NCBI GenBank assembly: GCA_020637555.1
Contig: JACKKF010000007.1
Coordinates: 82,616 to 146,615, forward strand
Source: Rhodobacter sp.
GTDB taxonomy: Bacteria > Pseudomonadota > Alphaproteobacteria > Rhodobacterales > Rhodobacteraceae
Length of the DNA stretch: 64,000 bases
Reading direction: 5' to 3'
Part shown: positions 42,571 to 52,031 of the stretch, piece by piece
How the letters are laid out: every line of letters begins with the position of its first letter
How positions within the stretch are numbered: the first letter of the stretch is position 1
Position numbers and translations under genes: made by a program
Notes under the pieces: model-generated
Databases searched by the model: none
Told to the model about the DNA's origin: nothing
What the model saw: only the letters and a program-made list of their open reading frames with translations

Positions 42571-44235
42571 CTACAGATTTGATGATCTAACCTCCGGCCT
42601 GCCCAGGTCCAGGATCAGGGCCATCCGTGACAGATCCTCGGGGCGGTGGCTGGCGACGATGATCGTCGCCGTTGGCAGGCGGTCCAGTATCGCCTGCATC
42701 ACGGCCCGGGCGGTTGCCGCATCCAGACCTTCGGTCGGTTCGTCCAGAAGCAGGATGTCGGGCTGTCTGAGCAGGGCGCGCGCCAGTGCCAGCCTGCGCG
42801 ATTCGCCACCGGAAAGCCCCGCCCCGCGCGCGTGCAGCGGCGTCGACAACCCGCCGCGCGCCGCCAGCGGCGCGGACAGATGAACGGCGTCGAGAACGGC
42901 GCGCAGCTCTGCCTCGCCGGCGTGCGGCGCGGCCAGGCGCAGGTTGTCCGCGACCGTTCCCTGGATCAGGGCGCTGCGCTGCGGCACCAGGGTCAGCACG
43001 CGGCGAAGCGCGCCTTCGTCCAGGTCGGTCAGGTCGCGGCCGCCCAGGGTGACGCGCCCGGTTCCCGGCCGGTCTTGCCCGGCCATCAGGGCCAGCAAGG
43101 TGGTCTTGCCACTGCCCGAGGGCCCCTGCAGGCCCAGCCGTGTGCCTGCCGGCAGGCGCAGGTCGATCCCGCGCAGCACCGGCTCGGACAGGGGGTGGTG
43201 ACCATGGGTCACGCCGGTCAGCGCCAGGGTCCGGTCAGCGGGCAGCGGCTGCGCCGGTCCGGTGGGGGTGTTCAGCCGGGCCGCCACGCGGCGGGCTGCG
43301 GAAGCCATGCGTCCGAACTCGCTCGCCGTGCGGCGCAGCGGGGTGATCGCCTCGGCCAGGGCCAGGGCGACAAAAAGGCCGATCGCCGCCCGCGCCGGGT
43401 CGAGAATGCCGGCGTGCGCCAGGGTGCCGCCGATCCCCAGCGCCAGCGCCATCGCCGCCGCGCCGGTCAACGACAGGGCCAACCCGACGCGGCGCCCCAG
43501 ACGGTCCAGGTGGCGGTTCAGGACGCGGCGGCGGTCGTCGGCGGCCGTGACCTGGGCGACCTGCGTTGTCAGCTGACCCAAGGCCGCCAGATCGGCGCGG
43601 GCACTGACCAGATCGACAACCCCGCGCCGAAAGGCCTGGGCCTGGTCCTCGGCCTGGCGGGCAGGGGTTCGCGCGGCGCGCACACCCAGCCAAAGCGCGG
43701 CGCCGCCCCCCAGTGCCATGACCCCGCAGACCGCCAGCGCGATGCGCGGGTCCGTCAGCCAGACCAGCCCCCCGGCGGCGAGGATCAGCGCCGCCAGCGC
43801 CGCGCCGACGGGAAGGGCCAGCCGCAAGGTCACCGCGTCCAGCGCGTCCACATCGGCGCCCAGCCGGTTCAGGGCCTCGGAGGCGCGCAGACGGGCCAGT
43901 GCGGCAAAGGGCGCACGGGTCTGCGCCGCCAGCAGTCTGACGCGCAGCGAGGTCAGGGCGCGCAACGTCGCGTCATGCGTGGCCAGCCGTTCGCCATAGC
44001 GCGCGGCGGTGCGCCCCAGCGCCAGAAAACGCACCGCGGCCGACGGGCGGAACACGTCGAACACCGCGCCGGCACCGGCCAGCCCGGCGGTCGCGGCCGC
44101 GGTGATGAACCAGCCGGACAGGCCCAGCAGCGCCGCGCCCATCACCAGGACGGTGACGGCCAGCACCGCGCCCCGGGTCAGGGCCGCCCTCTGATCGCGC
44201 CAGATCAGGCGCAGGATGGTGGCAAGGGCGCTCAT
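42571..44235 (-). CDS. cydC: Thiol reductant ABC exporter subunit CydC
   Basis: CydC (554 residues), one half of the CydDC exporter of cysteine and glutathione needed for cytochrome bd assembly. Six membrane helices are followed by an ATPase domain: Walker A GPSGSGKTTLLALMAG, LSGGESRRLALARALL and Walker B DILLLDEPTEGLD. Its ATG overlaps the cydD stop. It is 117 bases upstream of cydA. Confidence 0.95.
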   Translation of the reverse strand: MSALATILRLIWRDQRAALTRGAVLAVTVLVMGAALLGLSGWFITAAATAGLAGAGAVFDVFRPSAAVRFLALGRTAARYGERLATHDATLRALTSLRVRLLAAQTRAPFAALARLRASEALNRLGADVDALDAVTLRLALPVGAALAALILAAGGLVWLTDPRIALAVCGVMALGGGAALWLGVRAARTPARQAEDQAQAFRRGVVDLVSARADLAALGQLTTQVAQVTAADDRRRVLNRHLDRLGRRVGLALSLTGAAAMALALGIGGTLAHAGILDPARAAIGLFVALALAEAITPLRRTASEFGRMASAARRVAARLNTPTGPAQPLPADRTLALTGVTHGHHPLSEPVLRGIDLRLPAGTRLGLQGPSGSGKTTLLALMAGQDRPGTGRVTLGGRDLTDLDEGALRRVLTLVPQRSALIQGTVADNLRLAAPHAGEAELRAVLDAVHLSAPLAARGGLSTPLHARGAGLSGGESRRLALARALLRQPDILLLDEPTEGLDAATARAVMQAILDRLPTATIIVASHRPEDLSRMALILDLGRPEVRSSNL

Positions 44236-45884
44236 GCCGGCTGCCCGGGTGTGAGGCGTTGGTGGACATGCGCCAGCAAGGCCGGGTCGTGCGTGGCCAG
44301 GATCAGCGTGGCGCCGCGCGCGGCCAGCTCCAGCAGCGCCGCGGTCACCTGCCGGGCGGTTTCGGCGTCCAGATCGGCGGTCGGTTCATCCGCCAGCACC
44401 ACGGTGGGGCGCCGGTGCAGCAGTCGCGCCAGCATCACGCGCCGGGCCTCGCCGCCGGAAAGGCCCGCGCCGGTTTCTCCGGGAACGGTGTCCAGCCCCG
44501 CGGGCAGGCGCGCCAGGACCGGCGTCAATGCGGCCATGGCGAGAAGGTCGCGATCCAGCGGCGCATCTGCGGCGATGATCCGGTGCAGCGGCTCGGGCGG
44601 GAAACGGGGGCTTTGCGGCATCCAGCCCAGAGTGGCACGCCATGGGTCGGCGGTGGCATCGTCCAGCGTCTGCCCGCAAACCGTGATGGTGCCGGCGGTC
44701 GGGCGGTCCAGACCGGCCAGCGCCCGCAACAGGGTCGATTTGCCGGCGCCCGACGGCCCGGTGACGCCGACCATCGCGCCAGGCGGAATGACGGCGTCCG
44801 GGATGGGGATCGCCCCCAGTGTCACGCCGCGCAACCGGATTTCCGGCGCACCGGCCAACCGCGCCGTCACCCGGCCGCTGCCCAGGATGAGGGGGGAATC
44901 CTCGGCCTCCCACGCGGCCAGTTCGCGGGCCATGGCCTGCGCGGCCGCGCGATCATGCCAGGCCGCCGACAGGTCACGCAACGGCTGGAAATAGTCGGGC
45001 GCCAGCAACAGCAGGAACAGACCCGAGCGGACATCCACCTGTCCCCCCCAGGCGATCACCCCCAGCAACGAGAACCCCACCCAGACCGCAACCATCGCGA
45101 CCCCCAGCGCCGCAAAGAGTTCCAGCACGGTCGAGGACAGAAAGGCGATCGACAGCACCCGCATCGTGCGGGCGCGCAGGGTCTCGGCGCTGGCGGCATA
45201 GTCGGCGGTGACACGGGCGCCCGCGTCCAGCAGCCGGATGTCCACCAGCGCGGCCAACCGGTCCACCAGCAGGTCGTTCATGCTGCCCAACCCGGCAAGA
45301 TGGCGGGCGCTGGCGTCCTGCGCGGCCCAGCCGACCAGCGCCATGAACACCGGGATCAGCGGGCCGGCCATCAGCAGGACAACACCCACCGCCCAGGAAT
45401 GCCAGAATGCGAGCCCCAGGATCAGCAAGGGCACCACCGCGCTGCGCGCCATGGCGGGATGGTAGCGCAGCACATAGGGCAACAGGGTATCGAGCTTTTC
45501 GCCGGCGAGCGCGGCAATGGCACCGGGGCCGGCCGCGCCAGCGCGGGCGACCCGGGCCTCGCGCGTGACGATCGCCGCGCGACGCTCGGCCACGACGCGG
45601 TCGCCGGCGTCGAAAAGGCGGGCCTCGGCCGCCTGCGACAGGATGGCCCGCAGCACGCCCAGCGCCAGCACGCTCAGCGCGGCGGGCCAGGGGGCGACCC
45701 AGCCGGCGATCGGCCCGTGACCGACGCCGTCGGCCTCGACCAGCGCGGCGAGGGCGGCGGCGATCACCGCTGCCTGCACCGGCCAGACCAGGGCCGAGGC
45801 CAGGCTCAGCAGAGAGCCTTGCGTCACGGCGGTGCGGACCGGGGCCAGCAGCGCCCGCAGCGGATCAGGACGCGAGTCGCTCAT
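44232..45884 (-). CDS. cydD: Thiol reductant ABC exporter subunit CydD
   Basis: CydD (550 residues) with six membrane helices and the ATPase domain: GPSGAGKSTLLRALAG, LSGGEARRVMLARLL and VVLADEPTADLD. The start MSDSRPDPL at 45884 is supported by length and similarity; the reading frame continues to 45920 with a TTG codon. There is no strong ribosome site. First gene of the cyd locus; its own promoter must lie in 45885-45997. Confidence 0.93.
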   Translation of the reverse strand: MSDSRPDPLRALLAPVRTAVTQGSLLSLASALVWPVQAAVIAAALAALVEADGVGHGPIAGWVAPWPAALSVLALGVLRAILSQAAEARLFDAGDRVVAERRAAIVTREARVARAGAAGPGAIAALAGEKLDTLLPYVLRYHPAMARSAVVPLLILGLAFWHSWAVGVVLLMAGPLIPVFMALVGWAAQDASARHLAGLGSMNDLLVDRLAALVDIRLLDAGARVTADYAASAETLRARTMRVLSIAFLSSTVLELFAALGVAMVAVWVGFSLLGVIAWGGQVDVRSGLFLLLLAPDYFQPLRDLSAAWHDRAAAQAMARELAAWEAEDSPLILGSGRVTARLAGAPEIRLRGVTLGAIPIPDAVIPPGAMVGVTGPSGAGKSTLLRALAGLDRPTAGTITVCGQTLDDATADPWRATLGWMPQSPRFPPEPLHRIIAADAPLDRDLLAMAALTPVLARLPAGLDTVPGETGAGLSGGEARRVMLARLLHRRPTVVLADEPTADLDAETARQVTAALLELAARGATLILATHDPALLAHVHQRLTPGQPA

Positions 45885-45997
45885 GCCGACGGGTGTGAAA
45901 GGTATTTCCACGATGGGCAATAAGCGAAACCGTCGCAGGCCCGGCGGATGCGGCTTTCGCCCTTTCCTTGCGGTTGCGCGCGTCGTAGAGAGCAGGC

Positions 45998-46816
45998 ATG
46001 CGAATTCTGTTTCTGGGCGATGTGATGGGTCGGTCGGGACGCGCGGCGGTGGCCGCGCGGTTGCCGGCCATGCGGCGCGAGTGGGGGCTGGATTTCGTCG
46101 TGGTCAACGGCGAGAACGCGACCTCGGGCATGGGGCTGTCGCCCGATCACGCCAAGGGCCTGTTCGAGGCCGGCGCCGACTGCGTGACCCTGGGCGATCA
46201 TGCGTTCGACCAGAAGGCGATGCACGGACATATCGACAGCGAACCGCGGCTGATCCGGGCGATCAACTTTTCAAAGGTCGCGCCGGGGCTCGGGCATCGG
46301 GTGTTCAGCGCCGCCGACGGGCGCAAGGTTCTGGTCGCGCAGGTCATGGGGCAGGTCTTCATGAAGCGGCCCTTTGACGACCCGTTCAGTGCCATTGAAC
46401 CCGTGCTGCGCGCGCACCCGCTTGGGGGCGGGGTGCAGGCGGCGGTCATCGACGTTCACGCCGAGGCGACCAGCGAGAAGATGGCCATGGGCCATTGGTG
46501 CGATGGCCGGGCGTCCCTGGTGGTGGGGACGCATACGCATGTGCCGACCGGCGATGCGATGATCCTGAACGGCGGAACCGCCTATATGACCGATGCGGGC
46601 ATGTGCGGCGATTATGACAGCGTGATCGGCATGCAGAAGGACGAGCCCCTGCGCCGGTTCATTACCGGAATGCCCAAGGGGCGGTTCGAACCGGCGATGG
46701 GCGAGGCGACGGTGTCCGGCGTCTTCATCGAGACCGACGACCGCACCGGCAAGGCCCTGCGCGTCCAGGCGGTCCGGCAGGGCGGGCGGCTGGCCACCGC
46801 GTCGCCCGCGCCATGA
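45998..46816 (+). CDS. YmdB-family metallophosphoesterase
   Basis: A 272-residue metallophosphoesterase of the TIGR00282/YmdB type (MRILFLGDVMGRSGRAAV; VVNGENATSG; TLGDHAFDQK; GTHTHVPTGDAMIL; TDAGMCGDYDSVIGM). Characterised members hydrolyse 2',3'-cyclic nucleotides and affect biofilm or motility. Its stop overlaps the start of the transporter gene that follows (ATGA). Confidence 0.94.
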   Translation: MRILFLGDVMGRSGRAAVAARLPAMRREWGLDFVVVNGENATSGMGLSPDHAKGLFEAGADCVTLGDHAFDQKAMHGHIDSEPRLIRAINFSKVAPGLGHRVFSAADGRKVLVAQVMGQVFMKRPFDDPFSAIEPVLRAHPLGGGVQAAVIDVHAEATSEKMAMGHWCDGRASLVVGTHTHVPTGDAMILNGGTAYMTDAGMCGDYDSVIGMQKDEPLRRFITGMPKGRFEPAMGEATVSGVFIETDDRTGKALRVQAVRQGGRLATASPAP

Positions 46817-47742
46817 CACGCGGGCTTCGGGCCTATGCCGTGCTCCTGGTGATCGGCGCGGCCTGGGGGATCAGCGCGCCGCTGATCAAGATCGCGGTCG
46901 CGGCCGGACACCGGCCGGTGGCGATCGTGTTCTGGCAATCCATCCTGGCGACCGTGGTTCTGGGCCTTGTCCTGGCCGTGACGGGCCAGATGCGCACCCT
47001 GCCACGCGATGCGCCGCATCTGCGCCTGTATGCCGTGGTCGGCCTGTGTGGCATGGCGTTGCCGTCCTGGGCGTCCTACACCGCGACCAGTTTCCTGCCC
47101 TCGGGGGTGGTGTTGATCGTCATCTCGCTGGTGCCGGTCTTTGCGCTGCCGCTTGCGCTGGTCCTGGGCACCGAACGCCTGGTGCTCCGCCGGGTTCTGG
47201 GCGTGGCGGTCGGGGCGCTGGCGATGGCGCTGCTGATGGGCCCCGAGGCCAGCCTGCCCGCCCCGGGTCTGTGGGTCTGGGTGCTGGTGGCGGCACTCGC
47301 GCCGTTCTTCTACGCCATCGAGGGGGCCTATGTCTTTGGCTCGACGGCGCGCGGGGCGGGGCCGTTCCAGATGCTCTGGGCCGGCTATGTCGTCAGTATT
47401 CTGACCTCGGCGCCGCTGGTCTGGCTGGATCATGCCCCTTTGGTGCCCGCATCCGGTTTCGGCGTGGCCGGACTGGGGTTCCTGCTGTCGGGATTGCTGG
47501 GAATCGGCGCCTATGGCGGGTATTTGTGGCTGTTGCGGCGAACGGGGTCCGTTTTCGGGGCGCAGGTGACCTACACCGTGACCGGCATGGGAGTTGTCTG
47601 GGCGATGCTGTTGTTGGGCGAACGCTATTCAGCCTGGGTCTGGGCGGCCCTGGCGCTGTTGTTCCTGGGCCTGTTCCTGGTGCAGCCGCGCGCCGCCGAT
47701 GTCCAGTCCGCCGCGCAGGAGGGGGCCGATGTTCGGGTTTGA
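46813..47742 (+). CDS. EamA-family (DMT) transporter
   Basis: A 309-residue protein with ten predicted membrane helices in two EamA repeats, for example LLVIGAAWGISAPLIKIAVA at the start. It exports or imports small metabolites; the substrate is unknown. It overlaps YmdB at its start and the SLC13-like gene at its end, so the three form a tight operon. Confidence 0.88.
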   Translation: MTRGLRAYAVLLVIGAAWGISAPLIKIAVAAGHRPVAIVFWQSILATVVLGLVLAVTGQMRTLPRDAPHLRLYAVVGLCGMALPSWASYTATSFLPSGVVLIVISLVPVFALPLALVLGTERLVLRRVLGVAVGALAMALLMGPEASLPAPGLWVWVLVAALAPFFYAIEGAYVFGSTARGAGPFQMLWAGYVVSILTSAPLVWLDHAPLVPASGFGVAGLGFLLSGLLGIGAYGGYLWLLRRTGSVFGAQVTYTVTGMGVVWAMLLLGERYSAWVWAALALLFLGLFLVQPRAADVQSAAQEGADVRV

Positions 47743-49507
47743 ACTGCCGGCGACGTGGCAACCCTGGGCCGCAATCGCCATCGTCGTGGCGATGCTGATC
47801 ACCTTTGTGCGCGAACGCTACCCGGTCGAGGTGGTGGCGCTTTCCGGTGCGGCGCTGATGCTGGTGCTGGGCGTCGTGCCGCAAGCGGACGCGATGGCGG
47901 TCTTTGCCAACCCCGCGCCCTGGACGATCGCCGGAATGTTCCTGATCGTCGGCGGTCTGGTGCGCACGGGCACGCTGGACCACCTGTCGCATCGCGCCGT
48001 CAGCCATGCCGCCGAACATCCGCGCGGCACGCTGATCGTTCTGACCTTCACGGTGCTGGGCATGTCGGCCTTCGTGAACAACACGCCGATTGTCGTGGTG
48101 ATGATCCCGATCTTCATGCAGATGGCGCGAGCGATGAAGATCGCACCATCGAAGCTGTTGATCCCGCTGAGCTATTTCTCGATCTTCGGGGGCACGATCA
48201 CGCTGGTCGGAACATCGACCAACCTGCTGGTGGACGGGGTCGCGCAGGCGCGCGGGCTGGCCCCCTTCGGCATCTTCGAGATCACCGCCGTGGGGCTGTG
48301 CGTGTCGGCCGTCGGCGTGACCTATCTGGCGCTGGCCGGGCGCTGGCTGCTGCCGGATCGCGATTCGATGGCCGCCTTGCTGGGCGACCGGACCCCCATG
48401 AAGTTCTTTACCGAGGTGGCGTTGCCGGAAGGGTCGGCGCTGATCGGCCGCAAACTGACCGAAGCCGACGTGTTCACCCGTGGCGGCGCGCGCGTGATCG
48501 ACGTGCTGCGCGGCGACGCATCGCTCAGGCGCGCCCTGGGCGAGGTGGTTCTCGAACCCGGCGACCGGGTGGTGCTGCGCACCCAGATGTCCGAGGTTCT
48601 GGGCCTGCAATCCAATCCCGAGCTGCGCATGGTCAACCAGCTTTCGACGGTTCGGACATCCACGGTCGAGGTGCTGATCACCCCGGGCTGCCGGATGATC
48701 GGCCGGTCGCTGGGCCAGTTGCGCCTGCGCCGCCGGTATGGCGTCTATCCGCTGGCTGTGCATCGGCGCAGCCAGAACATCGGGCGCCAACTGGATGATC
48801 TGGTGGTGCAGGTGGGCGACACGCTGCTGCTCGAAGGCGCGATGGAGGACATACGCCGACTGGCCGCCGACATGGACATGGTGGATGTCGCGCAGCCGTC
48901 CGAGCGTGCCTATCGTCGCAAGCATGCCCCGATCGTGGTGGGGGTGCTGGCGGGGGTCGTGGTGCTTGCGGCGCTGAACGTGGCACCGATCCAGGTTCTG
49001 GCGCTCCTGGGGGTGGTCATCGTGTTGCTGACCCGCTGCATCGATGCCGACGAGGCCTTTGGCTTCATCGACGGGCGGTTGCTGGGGCTCATCTTCGGCA
49101 TGTTGATCGTCGGCGCCGGGCTGGAGCATTCGGGCGCGGTGACCCTGCTGGTGGATCGGGTGGCGCCGCATCTGGTCGGCCTGCCGCACTGGGCGCTGCT
49201 GCTGGCGGTCTATGCCATCGCCGGCATTCTGACCGAGCTGGTATCGAACAACGCGGTGGCGGTGATCATGACCCCGGTCGCGATCAGCCTGGCGCAGAGC
49301 GTCGGCGTCGATCCGCGACCGATGGTGATCGCCGTCATGTTCGCCGCGTCGGCCGCCTTTGCCACGCCGATCGGCTATCAGACCAACACCCTGGTCTATG
49401 GCCCGGGCGGCTACCGGTTCAGCGATTTCCTGAAGGTGGGCGTTCCACTGAACATCCTGATGGCGATCACCGTCTGCACCGTGGTGCCCCTGATCTGGCC
49501 GCTTTGA
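47729..49507 (+). CDS. SLC13/DASS-type transporter with TrkA-C domains
   Basis: A 592-residue permease with two membrane halves separated by a cytoplasmic insert of two TrkA-C (RCK_C) domains, at roughly residues 205-290 and 300-375 (FTEVALPEGSALIGRK and TVEVLITPGCRMIGR). Motifs MSAFVNNTPIVVVMIP and LTELVSNNAVAVIMTP are the paired SNT signatures of the ion transporter superfamily. Substrates are typically dicarboxylate, sulfate or similar anions. The start at 47729 overlaps the EamA gene and has AGGAGG. Confidence 0.9.
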   Translation: MFGFELPATWQPWAAIAIVVAMLITFVRERYPVEVVALSGAALMLVLGVVPQADAMAVFANPAPWTIAGMFLIVGGLVRTGTLDHLSHRAVSHAAEHPRGTLIVLTFTVLGMSAFVNNTPIVVVMIPIFMQMARAMKIAPSKLLIPLSYFSIFGGTITLVGTSTNLLVDGVAQARGLAPFGIFEITAVGLCVSAVGVTYLALAGRWLLPDRDSMAALLGDRTPMKFFTEVALPEGSALIGRKLTEADVFTRGGARVIDVLRGDASLRRALGEVVLEPGDRVVLRTQMSEVLGLQSNPELRMVNQLSTVRTSTVEVLITPGCRMIGRSLGQLRLRRRYGVYPLAVHRRSQNIGRQLDDLVVQVGDTLLLEGAMEDIRRLAADMDMVDVAQPSERAYRRKHAPIVVGVLAGVVVLAALNVAPIQVLALLGVVIVLLTRCIDADEAFGFIDGRLLGLIFGMLIVGAGLEHSGAVTLLVDRVAPHLVGLPHWALLLAVYAIAGILTELVSNNAVAVIMTPVAISLAQSVGVDPRPMVIAVMFAASAAFATPIGYQTNTLVYGPGGYRFSDFLKVGVPLNILMAITVCTVVPLIWPL

Positions 49508-49554
49508 CCACCGAGGGCGACGATTCGTTCTTGCAACCGGCCCGCAGGCGGGGC

Positions 49555-50499
49555 ATGGCTGAAACCATGAACACGTTAAATACCGCCGCCCCCGCCCATC
49601 CCGGTGACCCTTCAGGCCAGCAGCAGCCCCTGAAGGGGGTTCTGCTGATGCTGGCATCGGGCCTGTGTTTCGTCAGCCTCACGGCCGGGGTGAAGCACAT
49701 GGGATCGGACATTCCGGCGGCGCAATCGGCATTCCTGCGCTATGCGCTGGGCCTGGTGTTCCTGTTGCCGATGCTGCCGGCAATGCGGCGGGCAAAGCTG
49801 GATGCCGCGACCTGGCGCGCCTTTGGCTGGCGAGGGCTGGCGCATATGTTCGCGGTCATCCTGTGGTTCTATGCCATGACCCGCATTCCCCTGGCCGAGG
49901 TGTCGGCCATGGGCTATCTGAACCCGATCTATACCACCATCGGCGCGGCGCTGTTCCTGGGAGAACCCCTGCGCCTGCGGCGCATCCTGGCGATCGGGGT
50001 GGCGATCCTGGGTGCCCTGGTCATCCTGCGGCCGGGAATGCGCGAACTGAACTCGGGACATCTGGCCATGCTGGGCACGTCCTTTCTGTTCGCGGTCTCC
50101 TACATGATCGCCAAGAGCCTGAGCGGACGCGCCTCGGCCACGGTGATCGTGGGGATGCTGTCGCTGACGGTGACGATCGGGCTGACGCCCTTTGCCCTGG
50201 CGGTCTGGCAACCGGTGACCTGGACGGAAATCGCCTGGCTCTTTGCCATCGCCATGGCGGCGACGGCGGGGCACTACCTGATGACCCTGGCCTTTGCCGC
50301 CGCGCCCATCACCGTGACCCAGCCGGTGAATGCGCTGCAACTGGTCTGGTCGGTCGTCCTGGGGGCGGTGCTGTTTGGCGAAGGCGTGGACCTGTGGGTG
50401 GTCGTCGGAGGCCTGATGATCGTGTCGGCGGTCATCTTCATCGCGCTGCGCGAACACCAGTTGCGCCGCGCGGCCAGTCGTGGAACGCTTGCCGGATGA
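49555..50499 (+). CDS. EamA-family (DMT) transporter
   Basis: A 314-residue protein with ten predicted membrane helices (LLMLASGLCFVSLTAGVKHM near the start; GEPLRLRRILAIGVAILGAL at the repeat boundary; QPVNALQLVWSVVLGAVLFGE later). The substrate is unknown. A TTG start at 49504 in the same frame would add 17 residues; I prefer the ATG. It overlaps the next gene by four bases. Confidence 0.87.
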   Translation: MAETMNTLNTAAPAHPGDPSGQQQPLKGVLLMLASGLCFVSLTAGVKHMGSDIPAAQSAFLRYALGLVFLLPMLPAMRRAKLDAATWRAFGWRGLAHMFAVILWFYAMTRIPLAEVSAMGYLNPIYTTIGAALFLGEPLRLRRILAIGVAILGALVILRPGMRELNSGHLAMLGTSFLFAVSYMIAKSLSGRASATVIVGMLSLTVTIGLTPFALAVWQPVTWTEIAWLFAIAMAATAGHYLMTLAFAAAPITVTQPVNALQLVWSVVLGAVLFGEGVDLWVVVGGLMIVSAVIFIALREHQLRRAASRGTLAG

Positions 50500-50957
50500 T
50501 TGCCCGACTGGTCCTGATCCTGATGCTGCTGGCCGGCCCGGTGGCGGCCTGCGAGGTTCCTTCGAACCTGGCCGCGCTGCGCACCGACCTTCTGGCGCTG
50601 GTCAACGCCCGCCGGACCGAGGCCGGCCTGCCGGTCGTGCACAACGATGCCCGGTTGGGCCGCGTGGCGCAGGACCAGGCCTGCCGCATGGCGGACCGCG
50701 CGCGCCTGACCCATCGCGGCCGCTGGTTCGCCGGGCTGGGACGTCGTCTGCGGCGCGCGGATTATCCCTATGCCATGGCGGTCGAGAACATCGGCGAGGG
50801 ACAGCGCGATGCGCGCGAGATCGTCGCCGGCTGGATGGATTCGCGCGAGCATCGGCTGAACCTGCTGGCACCGGGGGCGCGGGACGTGGGCTTCGGCGTT
50901 GCGGTTGCGGCGACGGGGCGGCTGAACTGGTCGATGGTCGCCGCCGCCGCGCGCTGA
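50496..50957 (+). CDS. CAP/SCP-domain secreted protein
   Basis: A 153-residue protein with a signal peptide (MIARLVLILMLLAGPVAAC, cleavage or lipid site near the Cys at 19) and a single CAP domain: NARRTEAGLPVVHNDARLGR, LTHRGRWFAGLG, AVENIGEGQ and WMDSREHRLNLL. This matches bacterial YkwD-like CAP proteins, whose function is largely unknown. Convergent with choV. Confidence 0.87.
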   Translation: MIARLVLILMLLAGPVAACEVPSNLAALRTDLLALVNARRTEAGLPVVHNDARLGRVAQDQACRMADRARLTHRGRWFAGLGRRLRRADYPYAMAVENIGEGQRDAREIVAGWMDSREHRLNLLAPGARDVGFGVAVAATGRLNWSMVAAAAR

Positions 50958-52031
50958 TCAGGCGGTTTCCTGGCTGGCCTGCCCTTCGGCGCCGCGCCGG
51001 GCGATCAGGGCCGCGACGGCGCTGCCTTCGGTCAACATGCCGATGACATGATGATTGTCGGTCAGCAAAAGGCGCCCCTGCGCGTCGGCCAGGCGCGCCA
51101 TCGCGTCGCGCAGCGGCGTGTCGGCCGGCAGCGTCAGGCTGGCCGGCGCCGGTCGCGGCGCGGGGATCATCGCATCGCGTGCCCGCAGCACACCCAAGGG
51201 GTTCATATGGGCCACGAAATCCGCCACATATCCATTCGCAGGCGCGGTATAGATCTGGGACGGCGTGCCGCACTGGATGATGCGGCCGCCCTCCATGATG
51301 GCGATGCGGTTGCCCAGCTTGAAGGCCTCGTCCAGGTCGTGACTGACAAAGACGATGGTGCGTTTCAGGCGCGCCTGAAGGTCCAGCAATTCGTCCTGCA
51401 GCCGGGTCCGGATCAGCGGGTCCAGCGCGCTGAAGGGTTCGTCCATCAACAGCACCGGGGCCTCGGTCGCAAAGGCGCGGGCCAGGCCCACCCGCTGCTG
51501 CATCCCGCCGGACAGTTCGCCGACCTTGCGGCCAGCCCATTGCGACAGGCCGACCAGCTCCAGTTGCGCGGCGACGCGCGCGGCGCGTGCCTTGCGCGGC
51601 ATGCCGGCCAGCTCCAGCCCCAGACCGACGTTCTCGCGCACGCTGCGCCACGGCAGCAGACCGAATTGCTGGAACACCATCGCCACCGTATCGGTGCGCA
51701 GCTTGCGAAGCTGCGCGGCCGATGCCTTGGGGATGCTGACCATGGCGTTTCCGTCATGCACCAGGACATCGCCCTGAACGATGGGATTGAGCCCGTTCAC
51801 CGCCCTGAGCAGGGTGGATTTGCCGGACCCCGACAGCCCCATCAGCACCAGGATTTCGCCCTCGGCCACGTCGAGGGTGCAGTCGTGCACGCCCAGCACC
51901 TGGCCGGTGGCCTTCTGGATGTCGGTGCGGGACTGGCCGGTTTCCATCAGGGGGATCGCGGCATAGGGGTTGTCGCCGAACACGATCGAGACGTGCCGGA
52001 AAGACACGGCGGTTCTGGGGGCGTCGGTCAT
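50958..52031 (-). CDS. choV: Choline/betaine ABC transporter ATP-binding protein
   Basis: ChoV (357 residues): Walker A GLSGSGKSTLLRAVNG, QQFGLLPWRSVRENV, signature LSGGMQQRVGLARAFA and Walker B VLLMDEPFSALDPLIRT. The C-terminus carries a CBS-type regulatory region near residues 285-345, the sensor of ionic strength in OpuA-like systems. Its start overlaps the choW stop (ATGA). The longer reading frame up to 52571 is a frame-shifted read-through of choW and is not part of the gene. Confidence 0.94.
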   Translation of the reverse strand: MTDAPRTAVSFRHVSIVFGDNPYAAIPLMETGQSRTDIQKATGQVLGVHDCTLDVAEGEILVLMGLSGSGKSTLLRAVNGLNPIVQGDVLVHDGNAMVSIPKASAAQLRKLRTDTVAMVFQQFGLLPWRSVRENVGLGLELAGMPRKARAARVAAQLELVGLSQWAGRKVGELSGGMQQRVGLARAFATEAPVLLMDEPFSALDPLIRTRLQDELLDLQARLKRTIVFVSHDLDEAFKLGNRIAIMEGGRIIQCGTPSQIYTAPANGYVADFVAHMNPLGVLRARDAMIPAPRPAPASLTLPADTPLRDAMARLADAQGRLLLTDNHHVIGMLTEGSAVAALIARRGAEGQASQETA

